The notes: generated by a model from the sequence alone, not told the origin. A stretch of 15,797 bases of DNA from Thermoplasmata archaeon (GCA_030655715.1 JAUSPR010000145.1:1-15797), one strand, 5' to 3'; counted from the first letter of the stretch, positions 7,113 to 15,299 are shown. Made by a program: numbers and translations.

Positions 7113-8620
7113 AATTAGCACCTGAATTAAAGAGCAAAGTAGATCAATTATGGCTTAAATTTTACAGCGGAGGTCTGTCAAACCCACTAGCCTCAATCGA
7201 GCAGATGAGTTATCTCCTATTCATGAAAAGACTGGAGGACATGGACGTTATGGAGGAGAAACGCTCCAGAGCCACGAAACATCCATTCACTTCTATTTTT
7301 GAAGGCTATGAGGATTGCCGCTGGTCTGAATGGAAGCACATGTCCGCAGAGAAGATGCTGGTTCATGTCCGGGATATGGTATTCCCATTCATCAAGAATG
7401 TCCAGGACGGGGAGAAAACAATATTTGCCAGCCAGATGAAAGATGCTGTGTTTTTGATTCCCAAGGCCTCGCTGTTGAAGGAAGCAGTAACCATCATCGA
7501 CGAATTGAACATCACGGCCCAGAATACGGATGTCCAGGGGGACATTTACGAATACCTGCTGAGCGAGATAAAATCTGCCGGTAAGAATGGCCAGTTCAGA
7601 ACCCCCAGACACATCATTAGAATGATTATTGAATTGGTCGACCCGGACCTGAGAGATAAGATATGCGACCCGGCCTGCGGAACCGCTGGCTTTCTGATAA
7701 ATGCTTATGAACATATTCTGCGAAAACACACGAGCGCCGACATGGTCAAGGAGGATGAGGAAGGCGATTATTCTGGACTGGTGGGAGACCTGATCGCAGA
7801 CAAGAGGGAATGGGACATACTGAAAAATGAAACAATCTATGGATTTGATTTCGATTCCACAATGGTGAGAATATCCCTCATGAACTCGGTTTTACATGGC
7901 ATCTCAGGGGTGAACATCCAGTATGCCGACACGCTTTCAAAGAGGTTTGCGGAAGCAGAGCAATACACCGTAGTCCTGGCCAATCCACCATTCAAAGGGA
8001 GCATCGACAAGAGCGACATCAATGACCTACTGACAATCAAGACAACGAAAACAGAACTCCTGTTTGTCGAGAGGATGATTACTCTGCTTCAACCGGGTGG
8101 AAGATGTGGTGTTATCGTTCCAGATGGAGTTTTATTCAGTTCATCAAACGCACATAAAGGGCTTAGAAAACTTATATTGGAAAATCAATTAGAAGCAGTG
8201 ATTTCGATGCCTTCCGGTGTGTTCAAGCCTTATGCAGGTGTGTCAACTGGTGTTCTGATATTCACCAAGGGAGGAAGAACAGACAAAGTATGGTTCTACG
8301 ACATGAAGGATGATGGGTATTCTCTTGACGATAAGAGAACCTTCTTAGATGGCAAGGGCGACATTCCAGACATTATTAAGCGGTACAGAAACCGAGTCAA
8401 AGAGAACCCGGAGGACAGAACCTCCAACTGTTTCTTTGTTCCAGTCAATGAGATACTGGATAATGACTTCAAACTGAACTTTACGGAATATAACGAGATG
8501 ACGTATGAGGAAATCAAGTATGATCCGCCCGAGGTAATTCTGGATGAGATAGATGAAATTCAGAAAAAGGTAGAAGAGAACATCCGCATTCTTAGAAAAT
8601 TGTTAATCAGGAGTTCCTAA
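7109..8620 (+). CDS. hsdM: Type I restriction-modification methyltransferase subunit (N6-adenine)
   Basis: This subunit uses S-adenosylmethionine to methylate adenine in the target, protecting host DNA. It is 503 residues, normal for the family. An N-terminal helical domain (about 1-130, HsdM_N-like: LWLKFYSGGLSNPLASIEQMSYLLFMKRL) is followed by QFRTPR (162-167), the SAM-binding motif DPACGTAGF (187-195) and the catalytic motif NPPF (292-295). The C-terminal 50 residues are helical and Glu/Lys-rich. The start overlaps the hsdS stop (ATGA), so M and S are probably made in step, as expected for an M2S1 complex. It is last in the operon. Placing hsdM after hsdR, fic and hsdS is less common than the R-M-S or M-S-R orders. 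No damage is seen, so the system should be able to modify and restrict. Confidence 0.96.
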   Translation: MKLAPELKSKVDQLWLKFYSGGLSNPLASIEQMSYLLFMKRLEDMDVMEEKRSRATKHPFTSIFEGYEDCRWSEWKHMSAEKMLVHVRDMVFPFIKNVQDGEKTIFASQMKDAVFLIPKASLLKEAVTIIDELNITAQNTDVQGDIYEYLLSEIKSAGKNGQFRTPRHIIRMIIELVDPDLRDKICDPACGTAGFLINAYEHILRKHTSADMVKEDEEGDYSGLVGDLIADKREWDILKNETIYGFDFDSTMVRISLMNSVLHGISGVNIQYADTLSKRFAEAEQYTVVLANPPFKGSIDKSDINDLLTIKTTKTELLFVERMITLLQPGGRCGVIVPDGVLFSSSNAHKGLRKLILENQLEAVISMPSGVFKPYAGVSTGVLIFTKGGRTDKVWFYDMKDDGYSLDDKRTFLDGKGDIPDIIKRYRNRVKENPEDRTSNCFFVPVNEILDNDFKLNFTEYNEMTYEEIKYDPPEVILDEIDEIQKKVEENIRILRKLLIRSS

Positions 8621-8671
8621 TATCTTATTTTCATTCTACAATCTAGGTACGTCATTTGCTAATAAGATATT
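8619..8671. terminator. possible bidirectional terminator with an 11-bp inverted repeat, between convergent hsdM and tldE
   Basis: The 62-bp gap between the two convergent genes holds exact inverted copies aatatcttatt (8619-8629) and aataagatatt (8661-8671), and a T-rich stretch (tatcttattttcattct, 8621-8637). Archaeal termination depends mainly on T-rich tracts, so hsdM transcription could stop here. The stem is A/T-rich and the loop is 31 nt, so a stable intrinsic hairpin is unlikely. The left arm overlaps the hsdM stop codon. Confidence 0.35.
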
Positions 8672-8682
8672 TCCATGGAATT

Positions 8683-10023
8683 TCATTGCGTGCTCTTCGT
8701 AATGTTAACGTTTTCAACTAGAACGTGCGGAACGAACACCGGTGTTTCGACCTCCCACCAGTGTACCTGCATCGGGTCGTTTCCAACGGCTTTCACGTTC
8801 TTCAGGATGTTCAGCATATTCTCGGATATTCGTATATCCTTCACAGGTTTGTCCAGCTTTCCATTTTTGATATGGAATATCGCATCTCTCGGAATCGTGG
8901 AAAAATCGCCAGTCTGGTAGTTCTGGAACCGCGTGTACCAGGTATTGGTCATGTAGTATCCGTCGTTCACCTGGGATATCAACTGGTCCCTGGTGTCCTG
9001 GCCCGGCTCAAGACATGTGGTCCATGGACTCGGGAAAACAAGCCCTGCATTTCCAGTGGAAACCGTGCCGTATCGCTTGGCAGTGCTGGTATTGTGCAAA
9101 TAGGTCTTCAGAATTCCTTTTTCTATCAGGCTTGTTTTTCCTGTTGGTGCGCCTTCCTCGTCGAATGGCAGCGAGTCCAATGACTCGGGATTGGTTGCGT
9201 CGTCGTAGCAGGTGAATTTCTCGCTTGCGACTTTTTTACCAATCATGTCGGTGAAGAATGACATGCCTGCATCAACAGAGCCAGCAGAGCATGAGCTTCC
9301 CACTCTTTCCATAATATTGGCGAATATCATTGGCGAGAAGACAACATCAAACTTTCCCTCTTTGCCGATTTCCGGGTTTCGAGACTCGATTGCCAGTTCT
9401 CCCGCGGTCCTGCCGACTCTGGCAGGCTCGAAGTTCATCGGGCTGGTCACGGATTGTACCATGTGGCCTGAGCTTTCTGCATCTGACATGGCCCTGACTG
9501 ATATTTCCAGTGATGATGAGCCATAAGTGCCGATTGAACCCCCGGATGTGGCTTGATGCATTTCGCCGGAACTGGAGTAAAGCACTCCCGCGACCCTGCT
9601 GGCCCCCGCTTCCTGTGCTGATGAAATCGCTGCATCCACATGAACGAAAAGTTCCTCGACCATTGCCGCGACCGTAGGTTCGGCCACGTTCTTCCTGAAC
9701 TTTGGCTTTCCCGAGTAAATGCCGCCGTATTCCTCGTTGGGCTGCATCATCTTAATACGCTTCATGAGCTCGTCCAGTGTGCGGTCTATTTCCGAAAGCT
9801 CGTTCACCTGGGTCGAAAGAATGCGCTTGTCCTTGGTCAGATATATGCTCAGTCCTGTGCTGGCCCATGATTTTGAAGTTGTTATTGAATTGTTCGCGAA
9901 CCTAATTTGCTTGGTGTCGTCAATTCCAGATGTGACCACGACATCGTCAGCGCCCATCTGGACTGCCTTCTTGACGACCGCCTCGGGCAAATCCGCCGGA
10001 GAATATGAATTCCAGTTGCTCAA
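8683..10023 (-). CDS. tldE: TldE/PmbA family protein, non-catalytic partner of TldD
   Basis: This 446-residue protein belongs to the TldD/PmbA family (U62-type peptidases). In characterised pairs TldE (PmbA) lacks metal ligands and forms a heterodimer with TldD, which degrades unfolded or leader peptides such as those of microcin B17. In agreement, no HExxxH motif is found here. Family-like segments include the N-terminal ADDVVVTSG...IRFANNSITTSK, the core KFDVVFSPMIFANIM, GAPTGKTSLIEKGILKTYLHNTSTAKRYG and the C-terminal region around NIKTVKAVGNDP-like residues (NILKNVKAVGNDP). The ATG (10023) overlaps the end of tldD by 4 nt, so the two subunits are likely made together. No peptide substrate or modification gene is visible nearby, so a general peptide turnover role is as likely as RiPP maturation. 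Confidence 0.92.
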   Translation of the reverse strand: MSNWNSYSPADLPEAVVKKAVQMGADDVVVTSGIDDTKQIRFANNSITTSKSWASTGLSIYLTKDKRILSTQVNELSEIDRTLDELMKRIKMMQPNEEYGGIYSGKPKFRKNVAEPTVAAMVEELFVHVDAAISSAQEAGASRVAGVLYSSSGEMHQATSGGSIGTYGSSSLEISVRAMSDAESSGHMVQSVTSPMNFEPARVGRTAGELAIESRNPEIGKEGKFDVVFSPMIFANIMERVGSSCSAGSVDAGMSFFTDMIGKKVASEKFTCYDDATNPESLDSLPFDEEGAPTGKTSLIEKGILKTYLHNTSTAKRYGTVSTGNAGLVFPSPWTTCLEPGQDTRDQLISQVNDGYYMTNTWYTRFQNYQTGDFSTIPRDAIFHIKNGKLDKPVKDIRISENMLNILKNVKAVGNDPMQVHWWEVETPVFVPHVLVENVNITKSTQ

Positions 10024-11462
10024 TTGCTCACCCCCAGTGTTATATCTTTCAGTCTAATGTGCGGCCCTCCGGTGTAAACCGGGATTCCCTGGCCTGGCTC
10101 TCCCTTGCCGCATGTCGCGGCTGAAAATTCAAGCTTTTTCCCGACCGCATCAATCGCGTTCCAGAATGCGGGCGTTGTGAGTTCCAGGATCGGGGCTTTC
10201 ACCGGCCCCTTGACCTGACCGTTCTCGATGAGATAGGCCTCCCTGCCGATATAGCGCTGGTTGTACCGTTTATCATCAATGTTCCATTCCATGAAGTTCT
10301 TCATGTACACTCCCAGTTTGATGCCCTCGAAAAGTTCTTCATCATTATGATCGCCAGGACTTACAAAGGTATTGGACATGCGGACTATTGCCTCCCTGTC
10401 ATAATTATTGGCCCTGGCTCCGGCATTGCTCTGGCCCATGTCCATGACCGCGGATGTCTCGCGATTGTGCAGGAACTCGTTTATCATTCCATCTTTGATG
10501 AGAATTTTGGGCCTGGCTTTCACGCCTTCATCGTCGTACAGGTAGAATCCGTATGAATTCTCGAGTGTGGGGTCATCCACAACGCTCGCAACCGAGCTGC
10601 CAATGCGGCTGCCCATCATCTTGGCATTGACGAATGATTCACCGGCCTGGGCTGCCTCTCGGCCTGAAATGCGGTCGGCTTCGTAAGGATGCCCGCAACT
10701 TTCATGTGCAGCGATGCCAACAACTTCAGGACCGAGCACCATGTCAATCTTTCCGGTCGGTGCCTTAACGCCTTCCTTCATGTTCTTGTGTGTCATGGCA
10801 ATCTCGTGGCAAATTTCTTCGGAACGATTCACAGGGTCCATGTACTCCCAGCCCATGGCCATACCTCGCTGAATCATTGCTTGTGAAATTTTATCCCCAT
10901 CCTTTATCGTGGGGATTGTGAAAATGGCAATTCTTGGTATCCTGGAACCGATTTTCGAATCATCCGAATTGGCGAAGAATTTTGTTCTTTCTTCCATTCT
11001 GAGTTGTATGAATCTGCTTGCCAGCGGTGCACTCTCTGTCATGGCCTTGTCTATGTGGGTGAGCACTTCCACGATATCATCCAGCCCGACATCAACTATT
11101 TTTTTCTTCTGTTCAACAGCGTAATCTGCAATATGGGTCGGTTCGTCCGATAAAACAATTCTGTCCTTCACCAGACTTGCCGACGCTTTGGCCATCTTGA
11201 CAGCGGTTTCGGCCCTGTTCAGGACATTGTCCTTTTTCAAAATGTCAGTGGAAGCGAACCCCACGCCGCCCTTCACCAGTACTCTAACACACATGCCGGA
11301 GAACGTACCGAAACCCGCTATCTCCGGGTTGCCGTTCTTCAGAAATAAACCGTTCGTAACGAATGATTCCATCCTTGCCTCGGCATATTCCGCACCCTGG
11401 TCAAGCGCCTTATCCACGGCCATTGTTGCCAGGTCCCTGTCAAGTTCCAATCTTGCGTCCAT
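10020..11462 (-). CDS. tldD: TldD family metallopeptidase
   Basis: This is the catalytic subunit of the TldD/TldE heterodimer, 480 residues. The zinc motif HESCGH (253-258, HExxxH form) is intact in GIAAHESCGHPYEADR. A Cys near the C-terminus in TCGKGEPGQ (C451) matches the position of the third metal ligand in TldD. The conserved closing strand PHIRLKDITLG is present. The family cleaves small unfolded peptides inside the cell. The start at 11462 is supported by a strong Shine-Dalgarno sequence gggagg (11474-11469 on this strand) 6 nt upstream, unlike many genes here that appear leaderless. It overlaps tldE downstream by 4 nt. Upstream is a 143-bp gap with a dyad element, so tldDE is probably its own transcription unit, although read-through from endoQ is possible. 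Confidence 0.95.
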   Translation of the reverse strand: MDARLELDRDLATMAVDKALDQGAEYAEARMESFVTNGLFLKNGNPEIAGFGTFSGMCVRVLVKGGVGFASTDILKKDNVLNRAETAVKMAKASASLVKDRIVLSDEPTHIADYAVEQKKKIVDVGLDDIVEVLTHIDKAMTESAPLASRFIQLRMEERTKFFANSDDSKIGSRIPRIAIFTIPTIKDGDKISQAMIQRGMAMGWEYMDPVNRSEEICHEIAMTHKNMKEGVKAPTGKIDMVLGPEVVGIAAHESCGHPYEADRISGREAAQAGESFVNAKMMGSRIGSSVASVVDDPTLENSYGFYLYDDEGVKARPKILIKDGMINEFLHNRETSAVMDMGQSNAGARANNYDREAIVRMSNTFVSPGDHNDEELFEGIKLGVYMKNFMEWNIDDKRYNQRYIGREAYLIENGQVKGPVKAPILELTTPAFWNAIDAVGKKLEFSAATCGKGEPGQGIPVYTGGPHIRLKDITLGVSN

Positions 11463-11468
11463 GAAAAT

Positions 11469-11474
11469 CCTCCC
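11469..11474 (-). promoter_or_regulatory. strong Shine-Dalgarno sequence of tldD
   Basis: On the minus strand gggagg lies 6 nt before the tldD ATG (11462). It is a near-perfect match to the anti-Shine-Dalgarno sequence and fixes this start. It also implies a leadered mRNA for tldDE, so transcription must begin upstream of about 11480. Confidence 0.7.
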
Positions 11475-11494
11475 TTATAGGTAGGGTAATTTGG

Positions 11495-11520
11495 TTTTGG
11501 CGTATAATCTTATGCCAAAA
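11495..11520. promoter_or_regulatory. dyad element overlapping a possible tldD TATA box
   Basis: Plus-strand ttttggc (11495-11501) and gccaaaa (11514-11520) are exact inverted copies. After one mismatch the symmetry resumes (ta at 11503-11504, ta at 11511-11512) around a 6-nt centre. On the minus strand the middle reads agattatac, a plausible weak TATA box about 40 bp before the tldD ATG and about 26 bp before a start near 11479. A repressor binding this dyad would cover the TATA box. Another TATA-like sequence, tgtatataca (11579-11588), lies further upstream. If it is the true promoter, the dyad would instead be a hairpin in a leader of about 95 nt. Confidence 0.4.
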
Positions 11521-11605
11521 TTGATTGCTAATATGCCGAGAACAGCCAGTTCTTTATGGGAATATAGACCTCACGGGGTGTATATACAAGGGGCTGGTAG
11601 TTTAC

Positions 11606-12826
11606 TCAATAATCAAAAAGGTTCTTCTGCCCTGACTTCTGCGATGATTTTGTTGCAGGGGCTTCCTGGCCTGGCAGCAGTATCGAACCGTATTTTCCCC
11701 CGCCGCCCGGGATGACCTTTATCTTACCCTCTCTGAATGCCAATATCGCGCTGGCTATGGTCTCACCGGCAATTTTATCGATGTCCTCGATTGGCGTTTT
11801 CTCCAGCACGTCCAGTTCAGTTCCTGCTTTATCCACGAGTGCCTGCCATAAGCCATTGACCTTGCCGGTGAACGGCGACGAATGCCCCACGGCCTTGGCA
11901 ATTATCTCGCCCAGAGGAATCATGTAAAAGTATTCCGGTCTATGGTCTGGATGGTTCACTTTCCCGGTTCCCAACTCTCTGGCTCGTTCCCGCACGCCTT
12001 TCTTGATGCTACCGCCACAAACACATTTCCATCTAAGGGCCAGTGCTCTTTCCAGGTCGTACTGGGCATAGCATCTTGAACATGCGCTTCTATTGTATTT
12101 TCCTTCCTCAGGGGGAAGGCCGATATTGCGCACGAACTTTCTTCCTTTCTTGCGCTGAATTGCCATGGCCAGTTCTTTGAAGGTAATGTCTTTTGCCTCA
12201 ATGGTGTTGAACTCCCTGCCTATTCTCACTGGCTGTGGGGAATGCGCGTCCGAGTTCGTGAGGAATGTGATATTTGCCAGTTCGGAAATCTCATCGCCAT
12301 AATCGGTGTTCGCGCTCAGCCCAAGTTCAAGATAACAAACTTTGCTGGCCAAGTTTCCATAACATTCTTTTAGAGAATCATAGTGCGCATACATGCCAGT
12401 CCAGGGAGTGAATGCATGTGCCGGTCCTAGCATGGCCCCGGAATCAAAAGCTTTTTCTGCAAGGTCCTCACCTGGCAATCTCAATCTGGGACGGCCGTCC
12501 GATTTCAGTTTTTCGGAATTTCCAAGCCTTTCGATGAAATCTTCAACGCTGGAAATGCTCGGAAACATTAGCAAGTGATGGATGCGCTTTTCTGCCTCCA
12601 CTTCCGTGGTTAAAAAGAACTTGGTATTGCCCACCTGGTACGTGCCTTCATCCACTTCTTCCATTTCCTTGATTTCCTTTCTCCACACCGGATGTAAGCA
12701 ATCGCCTGTCGCCACCATCTGAACGCCCTTCTGCTCAGCGCCTCTGGCCAGGTTGGGAAAATTCATGTCAGCACTGGTCGCGGCAGAAAATCTTCCATGT
12801 ATGTGAAGGTCGGCATTGAATTTCAT
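11606..12826 (-). CDS. endoQ: endonuclease Q (EndoQ), PHP-domain DNA repair nuclease
   Basis: EndoQ nicks DNA on the 5' side of deaminated bases (uracil, hypoxanthine, xanthine) and abasic sites, starting an archaeal repair path. The protein has 406 residues, near the family norm. PHP metal ligands are visible: H8 and H10 in DLHIH, D42 and H45 in TGDCLH, E75/E77 in TTEVEAE, H84, H137 in GPAHAFTPW, and D193/H195 in NSDAH. A four-Cys zinc site follows (CSRC at 249-252 and CVC at 268-270). The last seven residues, QKNLFDY, match a PCNA-interacting (PIP) box QxxLxx(F/Y), as reported for Thermococcales EndoQ. The start overlaps the stop of the peptidase gene by 4 nt. Other PHP proteins (histidinol phosphatase, PolX) lack this Cys cluster and tail, so EndoQ is the best fit. 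Confidence 0.9.
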   Translation of the reverse strand: MKFNADLHIHGRFSAATSADMNFPNLARGAEQKGVQMVATGDCLHPVWRKEIKEMEEVDEGTYQVGNTKFFLTTEVEAEKRIHHLLMFPSISSVEDFIERLGNSEKLKSDGRPRLRLPGEDLAEKAFDSGAMLGPAHAFTPWTGMYAHYDSLKECYGNLASKVCYLELGLSANTDYGDEISELANITFLTNSDAHSPQPVRIGREFNTIEAKDITFKELAMAIQRKKGRKFVRNIGLPPEEGKYNRSACSRCYAQYDLERALALRWKCVCGGSIKKGVRERARELGTGKVNHPDHRPEYFYMIPLGEIIAKAVGHSSPFTGKVNGLWQALVDKAGTELDVLEKTPIEDIDKIAGETIASAILAFREGKIKVIPGGGGKYGSILLPGQEAPATKSSQKSGQKNLFDY

Positions 12827-14709
12827 TGAGGGGAGATTGGTTCATTGGTTTTTAAGTATTGCATTTCCTGGTTGGCCTTTTCCGGTTTTTTCTCCCTTCC
12901 CCATGCCACCCAGTAAACTAGCAGCATGATGCCTCCGAGGTTCAGTAAACCAATAATCCTCACGAACCAGGGCACATACTCGCTTGATGTTTCCAGGGTG
13001 AAATCAATATTGTTCTCCACGTTAAGAAATGGAATTGTAACATTGGTCTGGCTGGACCCGAGTCCGCATACCAGCATTAGCCCGGAGCCGTTCGTGTCCG
13101 TCGGAACAATGACGTCAAGAGTGTAATGTCCGTAGCTATCCGTAACAGTTGATTTAATTATTCTTCCGTCGGCATCAACCAGGTTGACATTGACCCATTT
13201 CAGGCCTCTGCCGATGTTTGAATTTACACATCCGGATATTGTGCTGAGTCCTTCCTTGACCAGGCCAGAATCCACAAGCGTGTAGTTCAGCAAAATTCCA
13301 TTGGAATCTCTAAGGTAAAATGCGGCCTGGTAATTGCCAAGGCTTTCGAGAAAAATATCCATTGTCCCGGCACTTGCACCCAGCGTCTCAGCATCAAACA
13401 GTGAGCCGTCAGGCCTGTATATTTCAAGCACGGTGGTTCCTGCACTCTGAGCGTCATGCGAAATTCTTATGGAATCCATTAACCCATCATCATCTGAGTC
13501 CAGGGGAACAGCATTCACAATGTTCACTGCCTCGGTCCGTGAAGGGCTCTGAAAATGTCCCGCCATGGCATTAACAAACCCAGGCCAGCCGGTGTCTTTT
13601 GCAAAACTCGTGGTCATATAATCGATTGTCGCTGCATAGGTCGGGAACCAGATTGAAAGTCCATGGGCATTATCTGCTGGCTCGTCCAGGGTATTGGTCC
13701 AGTGGCTTTCGTAGATCACAAGCGCATCCATGGCCTGAGCAACTTCCCGGCCCTTGGCCTCCAGGCTCTTGCAATTTGTCTCTGAGTTGATATTTTGCAG
13801 GAGATGCACAAGGTCGTACTGGGCATCACCATCGTATTTTTCTGTAATGCCTCTGGCCCGGACAATTTCCGGGTTGAAGTAGTCCACCATGCTGATGGCC
13901 TCAATGGAATAAGAATCCAGGCTCTGGACAAGTCCATCCAGTTCGGAAAGGTCCAGAAAAGCCAATGTGAGCGAGTAAAGGCTCCTCGCCTTTCCCCAGG
14001 TAATGTATCCATCAATCATTGCCACTGCCTTTTCCTCGACTGTGCCATTACCGCCCAGGTATCCCAGGAACACGTCATACGGCCAACCGGCCAAAGGCAC
14101 GTCCTTCTGGGAAAGTAGAGCATAATCGGCTACGTCCCGAATTTCATAGGCAATTTCCAACATACCCATCTGACATGCGTCCATGCTGATGATATCCAAT
14201 TGTATTCCTGCGCCAGAAATTGTCACCATGGCCTCGCGCAATTCATGGGCTTCCAGTGCATTTCCCTTGTCCGGGCATACACCGGACCATCCGTTTCCAT
14301 GGCCCCAGAGGTCCAACATGAAATGGTCTGCAGGATAAGCAGCCACGGCCCAAGTCACGAACTGGCTGAGTGTTTCCGGTTCCCCCAGGTCCAACTCATC
14401 GCCCCATGCAGGATTAATAGTTGCCAGTTCTATATCTAAAATATTTCCTGGTAGTATTTTCATAAGATTCGTATCGCCAATGCTGGATGAATCCGCGAGA
14501 ACTATGATGTCAAGCGTGTCTGATGAACCGACCTTCTTCATCTCCTGGATATCGTCCGGAACGTTCGAGGAAAGACTGCTGTCCCCGGACATGTAGACCA
14601 TGAATGTCCAGGTTTCTCCTGAGTCCTGAGCTTCAACATGCGCAGGCATGAAAGCCAGTGCCATGACCAGCAATGCGACCTGGAAGGTCGCAAACCGATA
14701 AAAAAGCAC
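12823..14709 (-). CDS. secreted, membrane-anchored clostripain-like (C11 family) cysteine peptidase
   Basis: This 628-residue protein has an N-terminal signal segment (about 6-27, VALLVMALAFMPAHVEA then QDSGE), so the body should be outside the cell. The C11 peptidase core follows: WTFMVYMSGDSSL (34-46), catalytic His137 in LDLWGHGNGW and catalytic Cys179 in SMDACQMGMLEIAYE. These match the clostripain His-Cys dyad, and relatives cleave after Arg or Lys. Around 493-570 is a beta-rich region (TISGCVNSNIGRGLKWVNV, then TDSYGHYTLDV) resembling a carboxypeptidase regulatory-like domain. One transmembrane helix (579-603) and a basic tail (GREKKPEK) anchor the C-terminus. The GTG start at 14709 overlaps the cobA stop by 1 nt. 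An internal ATG at residue 16 would shorten the signal segment too much. Its place between cobA and endoQ gives no functional clue. Confidence 0.88.
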   Translation of the reverse strand: MLFYRFATFQVALLVMALAFMPAHVEAQDSGETWTFMVYMSGDSSLSSNVPDDIQEMKKVGSSDTLDIIVLADSSSIGDTNLMKILPGNILDIELATINPAWGDELDLGEPETLSQFVTWAVAAYPADHFMLDLWGHGNGWSGVCPDKGNALEAHELREAMVTISGAGIQLDIISMDACQMGMLEIAYEIRDVADYALLSQKDVPLAGWPYDVFLGYLGGNGTVEEKAVAMIDGYITWGKARSLYSLTLAFLDLSELDGLVQSLDSYSIEAISMVDYFNPEIVRARGITEKYDGDAQYDLVHLLQNINSETNCKSLEAKGREVAQAMDALVIYESHWTNTLDEPADNAHGLSIWFPTYAATIDYMTTSFAKDTGWPGFVNAMAGHFQSPSRTEAVNIVNAVPLDSDDDGLMDSIRISHDAQSAGTTVLEIYRPDGSLFDAETLGASAGTMDIFLESLGNYQAAFYLRDSNGILLNYTLVDSGLVKEGLSTISGCVNSNIGRGLKWVNVNLVDADGRIIKSTVTDSYGHYTLDVIVPTDTNGSGLMLVCGLGSSQTNVTIPFLNVENNIDFTLETSSEYVPWFVRIIGLLNLGGIMLLVYWVAWGREKKPEKANQEMQYLKTNEPISPQ

Positions 14710-15242
14710 TAGAATTCCACTCCCTTCCTGGCGAGCACTCCATTGACATAAGGATGTTTAATCTCCTTCATTTCTGTGACAGTGTCAGCCAGCTCGATGA
14801 ACTCCCTGGGCGCATAGCGGCCAGTGAGCACGATCTCCATTTTTTTCGGTCTGGATTTAACTAGCTTCACCACTTCCTCCACGGAAACCAGCTTCCATTC
14901 CACTGCTACGTTTATCTCGTCCAGTATCAGCAGGTCGATTTCGCCCGCAATCACGACCTTCCTGGCATGCTCAAGTCCCTCTTTTGCAAGGTCGATGTCA
15001 ATCTGTTCGGGATTTTCCTTGTCCACAAAGTCTGGCCTTCCGAATTGAAGTATCTCAAAATTGGGGATGTTTCGAACGCCTTCCAGTTCTCCATATTTTA
15101 TCTGGCCTTTCATGAATTGAATCATCAATACTTTGAAGCCGTGGCCTGCAGCTCTGAGGCCCAATCCCAGCGACGCAGTGGTCTTGCCCTTGCCGTCGCC
15201 AGTGTAAACATGGACCATTCCCAGGCCTTCTTTCGGAGCCAT
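14709..15242 (-). CDS. cobA: cob(I)alamin/cobyrinic acid a,c-diamide adenosyltransferase, CobA/BtuR type
   Basis: This enzyme transfers the adenosyl group of ATP to the cobalt of a corrinoid, making adenosylcobalamin or its precursor. From ATG 15242 it is 177 residues. It has Walker A GDGKGKTT (15-22), Walker B LLILDEIN (104-111), LTGRYAP (139-145) and the family C-terminus EMKEIKHPYVNGVLARKGVEF (158-177, in two parts EMKEIKHPY and GVLARKGVEF). A longer open frame reaches 15578, but the extra part is antisense to the FtsZ-like gene and has no family match. A TATA-like box (minus-strand ttatatattc, 15271-15262) is centred about 25 bp before ATG 15242, which both fixes the start and predicts a leaderless mRNA. 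It heads an operon with the C11 peptidase and endoQ. It could serve corrinoid salvage, as no other cobalamin genes are in view. Confidence 0.93.
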   Translation of the reverse strand: MAPKEGLGMVHVYTGDGKGKTTASLGLGLRAAGHGFKVLMIQFMKGQIKYGELEGVRNIPNFEILQFGRPDFVDKENPEQIDIDLAKEGLEHARKVVIAGEIDLLILDEINVAVEWKLVSVEEVVKLVKSRPKKMEIVLTGRYAPREFIELADTVTEMKEIKHPYVNGVLARKGVEF

Positions 15243-15261
15243 GGGCTTTGATAGTCGGGTT

Positions 15262-15272
15262 GAATATATAAC
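15262..15272 (-). promoter_or_regulatory. TATA box of the cobA-peptidase-endoQ operon
   Basis: On the minus strand gttatatattc occupies this interval. The box centre is 24-25 bp before the cobA ATG (15242), so transcription should begin at the start codon itself. The shared gap with the divergent FtsZ-like gene is only 76 bp. Confidence 0.6.
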
Positions 15273-15287
15273 AATTACCCTGCGAAC

Positions 15288-15299
15288 CCTTTTTAATTG
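15288..15299 (+). promoter_or_regulatory. TATA-like box of the FtsZ-like gene
   Basis: The stretch ccctttttaatt has a T/A-rich core (about 15290-15297) centred 25 bp before the ATG at 15319. This matches a leaderless archaeal promoter. The two divergent boxes are about 26 bp apart, so their preinitiation complexes may interfere with each other. Confidence 0.45.

Noticed and set aside
1871..8626. 9-bp direct repeat taatatctt at 1871-1879 and 8618-8626, flanking the R-M module, as an insertion duplication.
   Set aside because: Both sites are A/T-rich, the match is short, and one copy overlaps the hsdM stop, so chance is a sufficient explanation without a comparison genome.
8725..9183. 152-residue plus-strand ORF opposite tldE.
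   Set aside because: It is antisense to a well-supported gene and shows no recognisable domain.
11521..11605. Small RNA or tRNA between endoQ and tldD.
   Set aside because: No cloverleaf pairing or conserved tRNA T-loop sequence was found, and the only open frame there overlaps endoQ antisense.
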